From Corinectria fuckeliana (Eukaryota > Ascomycota > Sordariomycetes > Hypocreales > Nectriaceae), in contig WPDH01000025.1 in assembly GCA_019137255.1 (NCBI GenBank), positions 1-64,000 on the forward strand: a DNA stretch of 64,000 bases. Direction: 5' to 3'. The notes below the pieces were generated by a model that saw only the letters and a list, made by a program, of their open reading frames with translations, searched no databases and had not been told where the DNA came from. Positions 14,079 through 26,495 of the stretch are shown piece after piece; position 1 is the stretch's first letter; every line of letters begins with the position of its first letter. Made by a program: the position numbers and the translations under genes.

Positions 14079-14212
14079 CTAGTTTTACCCACTTAAAATT
14101 CTAAGCTTTTAGCTATAACTATAAAGCAACTTAAAAACACCTAGCTAGTATAATCCTAATACTTAACTACTTTACTCTTATAGTAGATTAAGCACTAAAT
14201 ATCTAGTTAACT

Positions 14213-14284
14213 ATTTCTCTCTTTTTTATATTCTTTTTTTTTTTTTTTTTTTTTTTCTTTTCTCTTTTCTTTTTCTCTCTCTTT
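14213..14284. repeat. Pyrimidine tract with T23 run
   Basis: A C/T-only stretch of about 70 bases broken once by 'ata' at 14228-14230, including 23 consecutive T (14234-14256). On the minus strand this reads as a poly-A tract, so it could be the tail of a minus-strand retroelement. That is an inference. Confidence 0.85.
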
Positions 14285-14298
14285 AATTCTTTCTAGCC

Positions 14299-14513
14299 CT
14301 TTAGAAAATAAAATAATTTTAGTCTTAGTAAAAGAACTATTTACTTATATATAGTAATAGTATAAGAGGCCTAACCTAGGTCTACTATATAAAGAATACG
14401 AGTTTTTATCTAATTTTATAGTTTTTCCTATATTTATATAAAATAAAAGCACTATTTACCTTTTAGGTCTATAAAGTATAAATAAATAAATAAATAAATA
14501 AACTCTAAAAGAT
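14299..14513 (+). mobile_element. SINE-like element (copy 2)
   Basis: The body at 14313-14502 is closely similar to the insert at 1709-1890 and ends in a longer (taaa)n tail. It is less RIP-mutated than copy 1: it keeps aggcctaacctaggtc where copy 1 has aggcttaacttaagtc, and it keeps one CG. Candidate flanking duplications are ctttagaaaat (14299-14309) and ctctaaaagat (14503-14513). They differ at three positions, all transitions, so the target duplication is plausible but not proven. Confidence 0.65.
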
Positions 14514-14990
14514 TTACTACTAAAACTATAATTATAGTATAATATTATATTTAACTAATTTAAGATTTTAGTATAATATTTATTATTACTTTAGCTATAA
14601 ATTATATTATTATATAACTTATTTAGACTACTAAAAGACTAGAAATTTATTTATAAAAAGAGAGTAATTTCTACTTATATCTAAATATAAAGTAGACACT
14701 TAAGCACTTAGATTTTAACTAATTATCTTATAAAATATATTAATTTAACCCACTTTTTCTCCTCTATTTAATAAGCTATCTATTAGTTATTAGGACTTAC
14801 TTTAAAAACTCTTAATCACTTAAAACCTTTAAAAGCTTTATTACTATTTACTTTAAGAAATTTAACTTTTCTGTCTAACTAGCTATATTCTTCTTAACAA
14901 CTTAAGATAGCTAATTAATAGCTTTACTAAAAAAGTCTAGCTTAGTTATCTAGCTTCTCTTAAATTCCTAATCGGAAAATAGTTTCTCTC

Positions 14991-17900
14991 TAGTCTAAGC
15001 CACTATATCATCCAGATAAAGCCTAATCCTTAACAGCATACACGTGTATATCTATCTCATATTTAATTGCCCTCTTTGCCGTCTCTCAAAGAATTCGCCC
15101 CTCGTTTATATGTTTGCCCATTATCACGGCCCCCCTTGTCTCGTCCGACCAGCTTGTAAGGCATACGAGACGTTATCGTGCTTATTATCGCCTCTGTCTT
15201 TGTACCTTTAGCAGTAGAAACCCTCGAGTATGAAGGAAATTTTGCCCCCAAACATCCATAGTATCTTGTGAAGATATTAGCAAACAGGAATCTTCCATGT
15301 TTGTCTAACCGCCAACATCGGACGGACCAATACACCTTGTCACACAACATGGCCCAAGCACGCGATGCAGTAGCGACGGCTGGTCTGGACACATCCACGA
15401 CTTCGGCAGCGGCTATGGCTAAGCTGTAATTCATCGTAGGTCGCAAGCTGCAAGTCGCAAGTCACAGCCCACACAATTTACTCAACGGGTCGGTCTGCTG
15501 CACAACCTCGGCGCATGAAAAACACTACCGCCTTGGTAGTAGTAGGTACGCCGGAGTACAGATTCGTGGCACAACTTCATGACACAGCTCTGGCTGCTTC
15601 TTCTTCTGCCTCGTCTCTGCCACTCCTCAGCTTCTTGACTATGCTGGGCCATTTGCATCGTACCGTAAGTCCATTCTCGTCGTGGATGAGAGATACAATC
15701 CGGCGCCATCACATCCTTGACTTATTTGCGACGGCACGTGCTGACATAGATCTCAGCATCATGTCACTGGCAGTGACCTATGCCCATGTCCAAGACCGCG
15801 GCTCTCAACTCCCGGTAGAAGAGGGGGAGCCTATTCTGGGCCTTGGTTGAGGCTAACTCCAGTTTAGCTTCGCTGGTCTACCAAGGACTCGCTGTTAGTG
15901 CGGAGAGGTTGGAATTCCTCGAAGGTACACGGTAAACTGTAAATAGTGATATGAGCAAAGACGGCATGATAAAAGGAGCTAGGCTTCTAGTGAGCGCAAA
16001 TGTATCTCGGATGTTCTACCCTCCAGACTAGCAAGGTACAGTACTTCGTACGAACGAAGTTCAATCATTTCCCGGTACTCTGTACTCCCTTGGAGAGACC
16101 GTGAGCCAGAGATGAGAAGGTATTAGTTGAAGAAAACAGTGGCAACCTAGACGGCCAGGGACCGGGAAATCTTACTTTGTTGCCAGCATCGATCACCAAC
16201 TTACGTAAGTAGCACTGTAGAGAGTTGATGTTAGCTGGGTGTAACTTTCGGAGCAGATGTAGTTACCCCGGTGGGTGCCTATAACTTACTTTCTCAGAGC
16301 TACTAGATCTTGCCTGGCCCTTTCCTCTCCGCAGGGCGCACCATCGACATCACACGCACTTCTCTGCTTCGTACAACGTTTCTCTCTTTTCTTAGCCGGT
16401 CGAGGTAGCGTGGCTAGGCCTACTTGATACTGGGTGTTCCTAAAGCTGTTGCGATTCAGGCAAACAGGGAAACGAGCTAGCGCAAGCACACTCTAACCCC
16501 AAAAGTGTACTAATAAACAGACACATCACACCCACCACACCCTTATCTGTCATCTGCATGGCTGAGTCGCATTCTGCCGTGCGACCCTAGGCCTTTGATA
16601 TGACGGCACGATTGGTGATGACGCGACCCATGGCCAAGGTTCACCTCCGCCAAGTCCACCTCTTGAACAACTGAGAGAAAACGATGCAGTTTCGCCACCG
16701 CGCCGGGCTGCAGGCCCCAACCTGCAATGCAAGTTGACTTTTGGTACGCAGCTTGGCATCCATGCCCACGTCGTTTATCAAGGGCTTGCAGCTACTTTCT
16801 GCAGATAAAAGTGCCTGTCACAGCCTCGTAGCAGAGGACGACGTCAGTAAGGAGTCGCGGCGCAATATATAATCTTAGGTAAAAGTTGGCAACGGCATCT
16901 ATGGCCATCTACCACGTCCACACTAGCCTGTTCAGCTTAGCTCTGCGCTGCTCTATTGTCACTGAAGCTGCCCCAAACAAAACAGCTTCACTCAACCACT
17001 CCAGCTATAGTAGTTCTCGCCCACATCCCAGGCCCTTGTGGTGGGTGCTGCCGTCGGACGCTGGACGCTAGGCTGTTCACTAGGCTGCTCACCCACATGG
17101 GCAATGTGAGCAACGGTCCACGGATCCTTGTCCATGCAGCTCACCTAAGAGCACTCCCCGCTACCACCTCACACCTGTTGCACCAGCATAACACTTTCCA
17201 CTATTACTTCGTACATACTACGTAAGGAACGCCATCCCGCACAGGAAAAACAAACAACAGTCTCCGGCACTCTTTCGTTGTCGCTAACACATAGTTAGTC
17301 TAATGTACTTCGTATCTGAGTACAACAAAACCCAGGGCACAAGCTGTACCCTCTCACCATCAAGGTTTCTATATGCCCAGGGGGGATGAAGTTTGAGGTC
17401 AACACTCTTCGCCTTTACCTACTGCGTAGATGACAGAGCCGAGAAAAACAAAATACCTAACAAGGAGATTCGGACGGATGGCGCGTTAGTAGTAAGCCGT
17501 ATGCGAGGGGCGTGAAAAGACGAAAACATTGAGACAAGTCCTCAGCCACATAGCCGTGCACGGACCTGAAGCTGGCCCGCAATCTGCTGTCGCCAACCTC
17601 CATTATGGACCACGGCGCCGATTCGCACAGACCATGCGGGTCAGGGCGTGGCGCGTCGCTTGTATCTGTGCTCCCTGTCGGTACCTGGTATTTTCCGTGA
17701 AGATACTTACCTGTCCATGTCCGTTGCCGTCCGCATTCCGCCCCACCGGCCTGCGGAGGCAAGGAGGGTCGACCTCCCCCGGCTGCCGAGCTTGCGAGCC
17801 CACTGTGATTCGTCCGTGTCCGCTGAAGTCCGCTGAAGCTTACTGTACTTTCGTGCCTCCCACACCCTCACTGATGCTGCAAAGGGCCGGATTCATGCCA

Positions 17901-18725
17901 AGGACCGACCCCCACCTGCAGCCGCCCAGACTCGGCCGGGGCTGATGTATCCCTAGCCCTGCTGCAAGTACCCTGCGGGCTCCGGCTACTTGCTTCAAGG
18001 CGACTCAAGCGGCTCCCCCAGGTGGCTCTCTCAGCGGCCTGACCAGCAAGCCCAGCTTGCCTCCCACGGCTTGGCCCCTTCCCTGGGCAATGGAGGGTCT
18101 TTGAGGCTGCTTCTGGTCGCTTTCGGTCGCTTGGGGGGGGAAGGAGGCTTGCCTTGCCTCGGGGCTTGGATCCACTATCCCATCATAGGTACCCACGACC
18201 CACGGGTGAGCGCCTGCTGTGGCCCTTGCACTGCGCTCGCTCGCACTGACTGCGACTGTGTGACTTGACTGAACTGGCACCTTCATCGTCCCTTCTCCGG
18301 GTTTGCCCTTTTTTCCACCTTTCCCCCTTCCAACAACATCGTCGCGAGTCCACGCCCCATCGAAAAAATTATCCAACCAGGCCTCAGCGGCACCCTTGAT
18401 CCTCTTGTCGCCTGTCGCCATCGCTCATCACTCATTGCCCTCGACTTCTATTGCCTTGCCCCATTTTGGGCCGCTCGAATCCAGCTCTCCCGAGTCCGCC
18501 TTCGCGTCCTCTCCTTTAGCCCACGCCCACGCCCTCGGCCCCGTCCTGCCCGCTTTGCCGGCGCGCGCCAACCTTCACGCTCCGTCTCGCCGCGTGCAAA
18601 AATAGTCATCATCAACCACCCGACCGCTCTCGTTGCCAAACCGCAACGCGTTTCCTCCCCGATATCCAGTCTCGCCCTCGCGGCTAGCGTTCCGGACTCG
18701 TCGTCGCTGGGTCCCCTTGCGCGCA
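14991..18725. other. Gene-free region and tup1 leader/promoter
   Basis: The first 3.7 kb after the AT-rich block has normal base composition but no reading frame that looks like a conserved protein; the frames present are short and not supported. The last 700 bases (18000-18725) are C/T-rich and probably include the tup1 promoter and 5' leader. Palindromic words of the form GTAC-N3-GTAC occur at 16041-16051, and near-copies at 17215-17224 and 17305-17314. Confidence 0.6.
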
Positions 18726-20854
18726 ATGTCCATGTATCCGCACCGCGGGATGGGGGGCGTCCCCCCCGGCAACTCCTCAGCTCGTCTCAACGAGCTGCTG
18801 GAGCAGATCAGGGCCGAGTTTGACACGCAGATGCGCCAGACGGAGGGCTTCGAGCATCAGAGTACGTCTCGCCTGCGCCTGTCCTAAAAGACTTGCTGTC
18901 ACCGTAGTCGTCTTGATGTCGGCGCGCTGTTCAGTCCTGTTCTCAGCCTCAGCTTTGGAGCTTCAACTAACTCATGTTCCAGTCTCGGCACAAGTCAGTG
19001 AGATGCAGCTCGTTCGGGAGAAGGTCTACGCCATGGAGCAGACGCATATGACCCTCAAGCAAAAGTGAGCTTCCCCCCTTCTCGCCGATTGTTCCGCCCG
19101 GGGACTTGCGCTAACTCGTTGATTCTTGCAGGTATGAGGAGGAAATAAGCATGCTCCGCCATCAGCTTGAGGCCGCGCGGAAAGGCGCTCCCCAGCCTGG
19201 CATGCCCGGCCCGCCCCAGCACGCTGGTCCTTCCCAGCAGCCTCCTCCCTCTATCACTCCCGGTAGTGGTCTCTTCAGCGGCATCATGTCCGGCGGCACC
19301 CAGGCTGCTCTCGCGCCGCCCCAGCAGCAACAGGGCCAGCCACAGGGTCAACAGCAGCCTCCCGCGCAACAGCAGCAGCAGCCCCAGCAGCAGCAGCATC
19401 CTCCTCCCCAGGAGCAGCTGGGACCTCAGCATCAGATGGCTCAGGGCCCGCCCGGCCTCCCCGTCCCTCCTCCTCACCCCAGCAGCCAACAGCAGCCCCC
19501 CTACTCTCAGGGCTATCCCCAAGGTCCCGTCTCCAACGGTATGGGTCCCCAGCCCCCGCAGAGCACTGCTTCTCCCGGCCCGGGCAGGCGAGGCATCGGC
19601 CGGCCCCCCAACGCCGTCGGCCCCGCGACGCCGCAGATCAACACCCCCGTGCCCTATCCCGGCAACGCCCAGTCGCCGCAGATCAGCCATCCCACTCCCG
19701 ACCACGCTCGCATGGGTGGTCCTCGCGCTCCTCCCGTCGGCAATGCCCTCGGTGATCTCGAGGTCGATGCCGTAGCCCCCCACAACAAGAAGACGGGCAA
19801 CGACTGGTATGCCATCTTCAACCCCCAGGTGCAGCGCGTCTTGGATGTGGACCTGGTCCACTCCCTCAACCACGAGAGTGTCGTATGCTGTGTGAGGTTC
19901 AGCCACGATGGTAAGTACGTCGCCACCGGCTGCAACCGGTCCGCCCAGATTTTCGATGTGCAGACTGGCGAGAAGGTCTGTGTCCTCGAGGACCACAGCG
20001 CTGCCGACATGAGCGCAGATCTTTACATTCGAAGCGTCTGCTTCAGTCCTGATGGCCGCTACCTCGCCACCGGTGCTGAGGACAAGCTGATCCGGGTAAG
20101 CTGAAGCTTTGTGATCCAATCGCCTTTGGGCGCATTAACCGTGCGCTAACCCTCCATCTAGGTCTGGGATATCCAGAGCCGAACGATTCGTAACCATTTC
20201 TCGGGTCACGAGCAAGACATCTACTCACTCGATTTCGCGCGCGACGGACGAACGATCGCCTCGGGTAGTGGTGACAGAACCGTCCGCCTTTGGGATATTG
20301 AGCAGGGAACCAACACTCTCACTCTCACAATCGAGGATGGTGTCACAACCGTGGCCATCTCACCCGACACCCAGTATGTGGCCGCTGGATCCCTGGACAA
20401 GAGCGTCCGTGTGTGGGACATTCACTCGGGCTTTTTGGTGGAACGCCTGGAGGGCCCCGACGGCCACAAGGACTCGGTTTATTCGGTCGCCTTCTCGCCC
20501 AACGGCAAAGACCTAGTCAGTGGCAGCTTAGATCGAACGATCAAGATGTGGGAGCTTAGTACACCCCGAAATGGTCCTAACCCTGGCCCTAAGGGCGGCA
20601 AGTGCGTTAAGACCTTCGAGGGACACCGCGACTTCGTGCTCTCAGTCGCGCTCACTCCCGATGCCAATTGGGTGCTGTCGGGTTCCAAGGACCGCGGCGT
20701 CCAGTTCTGGGACCCTCGCACTGGAACCACCCAGCTGATGCTTCAGGGCCATAAGAACTCTGTCATCTCGGTGGCTCCCAGCCCCCAGGGCGGCTACTTC
20801 GCTACTGGTTCTGGTGACATGAAGGCCCGCATCTGGTCCTACCGTCCTTACTAG
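18726..20854 (+). CDS. tup1: Transcriptional corepressor Tup1/RcoA, WD40 protein
   Basis: Exons 18726-18861, 18983-19064, 19132-20095 and 20162-20854 give 624 residues, close to fungal Tup1/RcoA length. The N-terminal tetramerisation helix (RLNELLEQIRAEFDTQ, then VSAQVSEMQLVREKVYAMEQ) is split by introns 1 and 2. A Gln/Pro-rich linker spans about residues 95-235. The C-terminal half, from about residue 295, is a WD40 propeller with repeated GH...D..VW/FWD signatures. Family knowledge: with Ssn6/Cyc8 it forms a global corepressor recruited by DNA-binding repressors in the nucleus. The start is chosen because MSMYPHRGMGG followed by the conserved helix is in frame and preceded by a C/T-rich leader. 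All introns are GT..AG. I am very sure of the family. Confidence 0.96.
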
Positions 20855-21427
20855 GCGTAATGACTGACCTGTTCGTCTATCTTGCCATGTCTCTGTCATT
20901 GTTATTGGGTCTTATGGTTTGGCGTCAAAGTTTCAAAAGCAAGCAGAGGTGAAAACCGAGTGGATGATTGGAGCACCATTGCTAGCGAGAAGTCTTTGGA
21001 GAAGTGAATGGGAAACGGGGATGGAAAATCGGGAGCTAAGTGATGGGAAGTGGGCAGTGGAAGCTTGATTGCGCCGGGAAGCGGTAGTGGCGACGACTTT
21101 TCTGTTTCTTGGGAATATGACATGCCAAGCACTCGGCCTGGGGGAGGATATCCGCGGGGTGGCGCTATGGGAAGGGATGAGAAGCAAACCTCTTTGTACT
21201 GGATGTGGGAGGGAGGCCTTGTAAGGAATACTCGCCGGCTCATTAAGGTATTTTGTGTTGTGTGACTTGTGTTTATAATGAATGATTAAACTTTTTTTTT
21301 TTTGCTCACGAGTTATCGCAACCGGAGGTTGAGTATAAAGGTATCATGTTTCCTTACGTCAAAACCTACAAGTATTATATACATCCAACTAAGCAATATA
21401 TCAAACTAACATAATGGGTCGAGGTTT
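20855..21427. other. Convergent intergenic region tup1 / RMP1
   Basis: This 573-bp space lies between the stop codons of two convergent genes. It should hold both 3' untranslated regions. A T11 run lies near 21291-21301. I see no gene. Confidence 0.7.
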
Positions 21428-22190
21428 TCAGAGGGAACCAAACAGATTAGACAAGGCATCGCCACCCTTCTTCCTTTTCTTCTTCTTGTCCCTAGCCACG
21501 TCTTTCGTTTCGGTTTTGGTGGTCTTCTTAGTCGTAGCCTCTTTAGAACCCGGCTCTTTAGCCGCTAGACGATCCGGTTCTCGACTCGACGGCGCAGGGA
21601 TGGCAAGCTCGTCGCGGGACACAGCAACACCCATATCTACGACCCCGTGGGGCTGGCCGAGCGACGGCGGCAGGTCTGACCCGGAGGTCAGGCTTACGAC
21701 GGCAGCCAGCGCGCAAACCGATTCGGAGGTGTGATCGGGAGGACAGAGGTCGGAGAGCAGGTGGTTTATGCGCGCGAGGACGGCGAGGAGCATGAGGCCC
21801 AGAGGCGCATGCTGGTTGTCAGCGGCGAGCTGCGTGAAGGCACTGGGGGCTGTTAGCTTGGTTCTTCTGACGGGTTTGCCTCCCAGTTGTGTTCACGAAC
21901 ATGTACGCGCGCGGGACGACGTAGAGTGTCATCCACTTCGCGTGGACGACGGCGGGGATTTCATGGTCGGCGCGGCGCGAACGGCGAAGCAGGGCGGCGC
22001 CGAGGTTTCGGGCAGCGCGGCGGAGGAGACCGAAGGCGGCCCACCAGTGCGAGGAGGAGTGTTGGTTGCGATGGCGGTGGGCAGCAGCGTTTAGGATGGG
22101 GAGGAGGGGCGTGAGGGAGGCGTGTGTTTGATACAGGGTTTCGGGGGAAGGAATTGAGGAAGAAGAGGAGGGCTTGGTGGAGGGCTTCAT
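21428..22190 (-). CDS. RMP1: RNase MRP protein subunit Rmp1
   Basis: Minus-strand exons 22190-21901 and 21842-21428 give 234 residues (yeast Rmp1 has about 200). The exon-1 core HRHRNQHSSSHWWAAFGLLRR is the Rmp1 signature. The spliced junction RAYIAFTQLAADNQHAPLGL continues the family alignment, and the C-terminus ends in a Lys-rich tail plus GGDALSNLFGSL, also typical. The 58-nt intron uses the donor GTTCGT; the stronger-looking GTGAAC two codons downstream would break the frame. The start is the Met just before the Ser-rich segment, and the longer open frame upstream has no family similarity. Family knowledge: a subunit specific to RNase MRP, which processes pre-rRNA in the nucleolus. The start codon is the least certain part. 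Confidence 0.86.
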
Positions 22191-24176
22191 TGCTGGTGAT
22201 GATGGTGGTGGGGGCGGTTGGGCATTGCGGAGGCAGACCAGGCGGCAAGGAGGATGGGAAGGGTAGAAGTCGCGGTGTTGAGGATTGGCATCCAGGATGT
22301 AGTGGATGAGGTGGACTAGTCTAGTGCTTGAAGCTTTGAGTGTGCAGTCGTGTGCTTGAAGTATTGCGGTGACGTGCATCAACTTTTTGGCCGTGGTGGA
22401 TGGATGAAAGATGCTGGTCGATACGATAAGATAGAAGCATAAGACCCCGATAAGCATCCAAGCATTCAACTCCAAGCGGGCAAATGAGCCAGTTTCTTGT
22501 CTCACTGTCTTACTCCACCACGGACATGCAAAGTGCAACTCCATACGCCATAGATACGTTGCTCGACCATGTCACGATCACGAATGGAGACGACAGCTCG
22601 ATTGCCTGATTCCATCTCACAGATGCTCGAATCGACACCATTCTTGCAGAGTCGAGGTGCATCGGCAAATTACATAAGAGCGGAAGCCTGTGCGGCTCAT
22701 CAACGCCCGCTACCTCCCTCTAGCTCTAGACCTTGGTCCCTGTTCACCCTAACCCTGTCGTCACCACTACATACTATCAAACCAAGGCGAGGCGGCCGGA
22801 ACTTCACAATAGGCTGAGTCAACGGCAACCTGGCGAATGGGTGCGGTCATGCGCAAGCGCCGGCAATGAGAGGATCGAAGACGCCACTGTATTTGCACAA
22901 GGAACTACCGTCGCAGCGGCATTGTCTCGAACAAAACAAAACAAAACCAGACGCCTTGAAAACAAGAGAGCCAGCGACCTTCCCAACTACTCCTAGCGAA
23001 GAATGGCGCAAGCTCCACTCCATATCTACCTCGTCTAATCACGCGTCGGTCTTTGGACGTCGCTGGACTCTTTTTTCCCCGCGGTTTACGCCACGCCACC
23101 CACCAATGGAACGGGCAGATTAACGCAGCCCGGGAGTTCGTCGTTATTTTCAGCATCTGCCCGTCAGTCACGACGGGATGGGGCTTGCATCACTGTGCAT
23201 GGCTGTGCCGCCCGTATCGATGTTACTATGCTGCTTTGCCTTGGAAGAAGCTGAGGCCTCGGTATATCAAACTCGCTCAGCTAGTCAGACCACAGCCAGG
23301 CTCTGTCAATCCACTTCCGCGGCGCCGGCCACAGACGATGGACTAATACGGCGACGGACTACGGCGACGGCGACGCCAACAGCTATCTACTTACGGCTAC
23401 GGGGCGCCCAACGGGTTGCATTGCAGTGGTGCCCTTGTCTTATCCTAAGTATCCCTTCCCATCCTGCGGATACCTAGATACGGAGACAACCCAGGTCAGT
23501 CCTGCGATAAGCGTCATAAGCTTCCGTCAGTCAACGTCTCCTTCGGCCGGCCCGCAAACGCCAACTGGACAGAACGCGTGACCTGATTTCCGAAGAACCA
23601 CCGTCTCTCCCCTGCAGACTCTTTAGATCTGCTTTCTTCTCTCGTTCTCGAGTCCTCGAGTCCTAGTGCTGTGCTTTTGCTGTGCTGTTGGTGATTTTGA
23701 CTCTATCGTCGTCTTCATTTTCTTTCGGTTTCAGTGCAGAACGTTGCAATCGATATTCCACTGCTTCTGCTTCTGCTCCTGCCTCTTTCATATTACCTAT
23801 CCTCCACCTCCCGACTCTAGTACCCACCATCACATCTTGATCCTCTTCCGCCTCTCTCCGGATACAGGCAGCTTTCGGTCGTCAGCCTTGGCTGTGTATC
23901 TTTCTTACATCGCCAATAAAATTTCTGCTCCCGAACTAATATCTATTCAACCCTGTTTATCTTACGCCCAATCCCTGCTCCCTGCTTCCCTGCTACTCTC
24001 GCCACCCCGCCACCAATATTGCCCGTCTGTGCTTTGCGCGGGGACAAAACGAGACGCAAAGACGGAAGAAAAAAAGAGCGTTAGACGCCAACAGCCAACA
24101 GCCAAGACGAAAGACAACTTCAAAGAGCCACGGCGTGCAAAAGCAAACAAGCGGAGCGGGTTGAAGCCACGGAACA
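22191..24176. other. Divergent promoter region RMP1 / AVT1
   Basis: Nearly 2 kb separates the two divergent start codons. The AVT1-proximal 500 bases (about 23600-24176) are C/T-rich and probably contain its leader. An out-of-frame upstream ATG near 23666 opens a frame that overlaps the AVT1 start, but its protein shows no family features. No gene recognised. Confidence 0.55.
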
Positions 24177-26495
24177 ATGCCCCCGGCCGCGCGGAAACCG
24201 GCCAATTGGAACGAGTACGATGGGAGACCGTCTCCCGCCGGCAGCATGACCTCGAGCGTTCTCGCTGAGGAGCAGGCTTTGCTCGACGACGATGACAACG
24301 AGAACGGCGACGAAATCGATGCTGCCAGTCGTGCCGGCGCATTCCTAGATCGTAGACGGTACGATGCCCTCATTTCTAAGGGGGGGGGGGGGATTCCCTC
24401 CTGTTTTTCTACATACAGAATATTCCAACGGCTAACTCGGTCTCTCTCCATGCGCAGGTCATCTGTCACAAACCATCTTGCTGCCATCGCCGACATAGGA
24501 GGTGTGAATAGCTTCAGATCTTTCGCCCGGAGCTGGCAACGAGCCGCCGGTTTCCCCGAAGTAATCCCCCGTCGTCCGAGTTTCGTCTATGCCCCGGACC
24601 AGCATGCTGAAAACGTCCAATACGGCCGCAGCCTTGTAGATGCTGCCGCGTCGCAGCCTCACACGGGCTTACTGAGGCAACACCTGGAGGCCTCGAGCCC
24701 CGATGGTGAACCCAGCGCTGCCAGTTATGGCTCGTCGCCAAGATTTATAGGAGGCAACTTCCGTGAGCGCGAGAGCAAGCCGCTGCTTGATCCAGAGATG
24801 GCCGGCGCCTTGCCTGGCGGGTCTCCGTCCAGTCCCAGTCGGTCCAGCATCTTTGCCGTTCCGCCGCACCTCGCGGCTCCGTCCCTCATCGGCAGCTATG
24901 GTTCTCAATACGGCACACTAGACAGCACGATGCGCCACCGTCTCTCTGTCGGGCAGGCTCCCGTCTGGGCGGCCGGGGCCGACGACGAGGACGAGGAAGA
25001 GGGCGCAGCGCATGGCGAACACCAGCCCATCCTCGTCAAGGAGGTCAAGCAGGGCGACAAGGTGGTGTTGGCAGTAGAGGGACAGAGCACTCTCCCTCAG
25101 TCCGTCTTCAACTCCATCAACGCCATCATCGGCGTTGGGCTCCTGAGCTTGCCACTGGCTTTCCGGATGAGCGGCTGGATTCCGGGCCTCGTCATCCTCA
25201 CTCTGACGGCTGCCGTCACCTCTCACACCGGCAAGTTGCTGGCCAAGTGCATGGACTACGACGCAACCCTCATCACATACTCAGACCTGGCCTATGTCTC
25301 TTTTGGCGCGCGAGCGCGTGTCGTTGTCTCGGCCCTCTTCACGCTCGAGCTTATCAGTGCCAACGTCGCCCTCGTCATCCTCTTCGCCGACTCTCTCGAC
25401 CTGCTGCTGCCGGGCTTCGCGACGGTCAACATCTGGAAGTGCGTGGCAGCTGGTTTGGTTCTAATGCTCAACGCCATGCCCCTGCGGTTCCTAAGCTATA
25501 CAAGCGTGATTGGTATATTTTCCACGTTTTGCAGTCAGTCCCCCTCGTCTCTCTCCTTGTGTTTCCCCCACGCTCAACTCACCTACGACAGTTGTGTGCA
25601 TCGTCGTCATCGACGGCCTGGTAAAGCCGCATACCCCAGGCTCGCTCCGGGAGCCAGCCGTTACGTACCTGTTGCCCGAGAACTGGCTTGCCCTTCCTCT
25701 GGCATACGGACTTCTTGCTAGTCCTTGGGGTGCCCACTCCGTCTTTCCCTCGGTATGGTTATTGTGCTGGAGCTCTTGGGTTTTGCAACGCAGGCCACTA
25801 AGATTTGGCAGATCTATCGTGACATGCGCCACCCTTACAAGTGGAAGAAGGCAGTCAATGTCACTTTTTCGTTCTCGGTGAGTCTGCCCACCATTTGCCC
25901 CTGGGAGAATGGAGACTGATGACTGACCCTTGCGGTTGATTAGTATGTGCTAGATACTTGCTTGGCCATCATTGGCGTGCTCATGTTTGGGGACGGGATC
26001 CGCGAGGCCATTACTTCCAACATTCTCAAGACGTCCGGATATCCCGAGGGCCTCACTGTCCTGATGTGCATATTCATCGCCATCATCCCCCTGACCAAGA
26101 TCCCTCTCAACTCGCGTCCCATCATCACGACGATAGACGTCATCTGCGGAGTCCACCAAGAGCACCATCACAATAATGGACAGCCCTCGGATGGAAGATC
26201 AGCACTCGCCACGACCATGACGCGGGCCTTTGTTCGCGTCTTCGTGGTGATACTGTTGCTCTCTATATCCATCATGATTCCCTCGTTCGACTCGGTTTGC
26301 GCCTTCTTGGGGGCGGCGTTGTGCACCCTCATCTCCATCATCCTACCCATATCGTTCCATCTAAAGCTGTTCTGGAGAGATATCTCCGTTCGAGAGAGGC
26401 TAGTTTCGTGGGTTCTCCTAGTTGTTTTTGGTATTATGGGGACACTGGGGACGATTTGGACATTCTTGCCGAAGCATCTCATTGGCGCTGATTAG
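24177..26495 (+). CDS. AVT1: Vacuolar amino-acid transporter, Avt1-like (AAAP family)
   Basis: Five exons (24177-24358, 24458-25533, 25592-25752, 25812-25877, 25944-26495) give 678 residues. A long hydrophilic N-terminus (about 290 residues, with the conserved HLAAIADIGGVNSFRSF) precedes the transporter core. The core starts with STLPQSVFNSINAIIGVGLLSLPLAF, the hallmark first helix of the Avt1 group, followed by about ten more membrane segments. The third exon junction restores the conserved run FPSIYRDMRHPYKW. Family knowledge: proton-coupled exchange of neutral amino acids across the vacuolar membrane. Intron 1 (24359-24457, 99 nt) contains a run of 13 G, is a multiple of three and has no in-frame stop, so retention would insert 33 residues rather than truncate the protein. 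Stop is TAG. Confidence 0.9.

Larger units (their letters stand above)
1..14990. repeat. RIP-degraded AT-rich transposon block
   Basis: This 15-kb stretch is overwhelmingly A/T with TA-rich words, almost no CG dinucleotides and no long open frame. It stops abruptly near 14990, where CG-containing sequence begins. This is the known outcome of repeat-induced point mutation in ascomycetes, where CpA becomes TpA in duplicated DNA. Internal homology shows at least three copies of one LINE and two copies of a short non-autonomous element, listed separately. The rest (2616-6335 and about 12700-14300) is equally mutated and I could not classify it securely. Such blocks are usually heterochromatic, which is an inference here. 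Confidence 0.93.

Noticed and set aside
19055..20119. 354-residue open frame on the minus strand
   Set aside because: It lies entirely opposite tup1 exon 3 and is Leu/Gly/Arg-rich low-complexity sequence, the complement of the Gln/Pro-rich linker.
23666..24268. 200-residue open frame overlapping the AVT1 start
   Set aside because: Cys/Phe-rich translation of a pyrimidine-rich leader with no family features.
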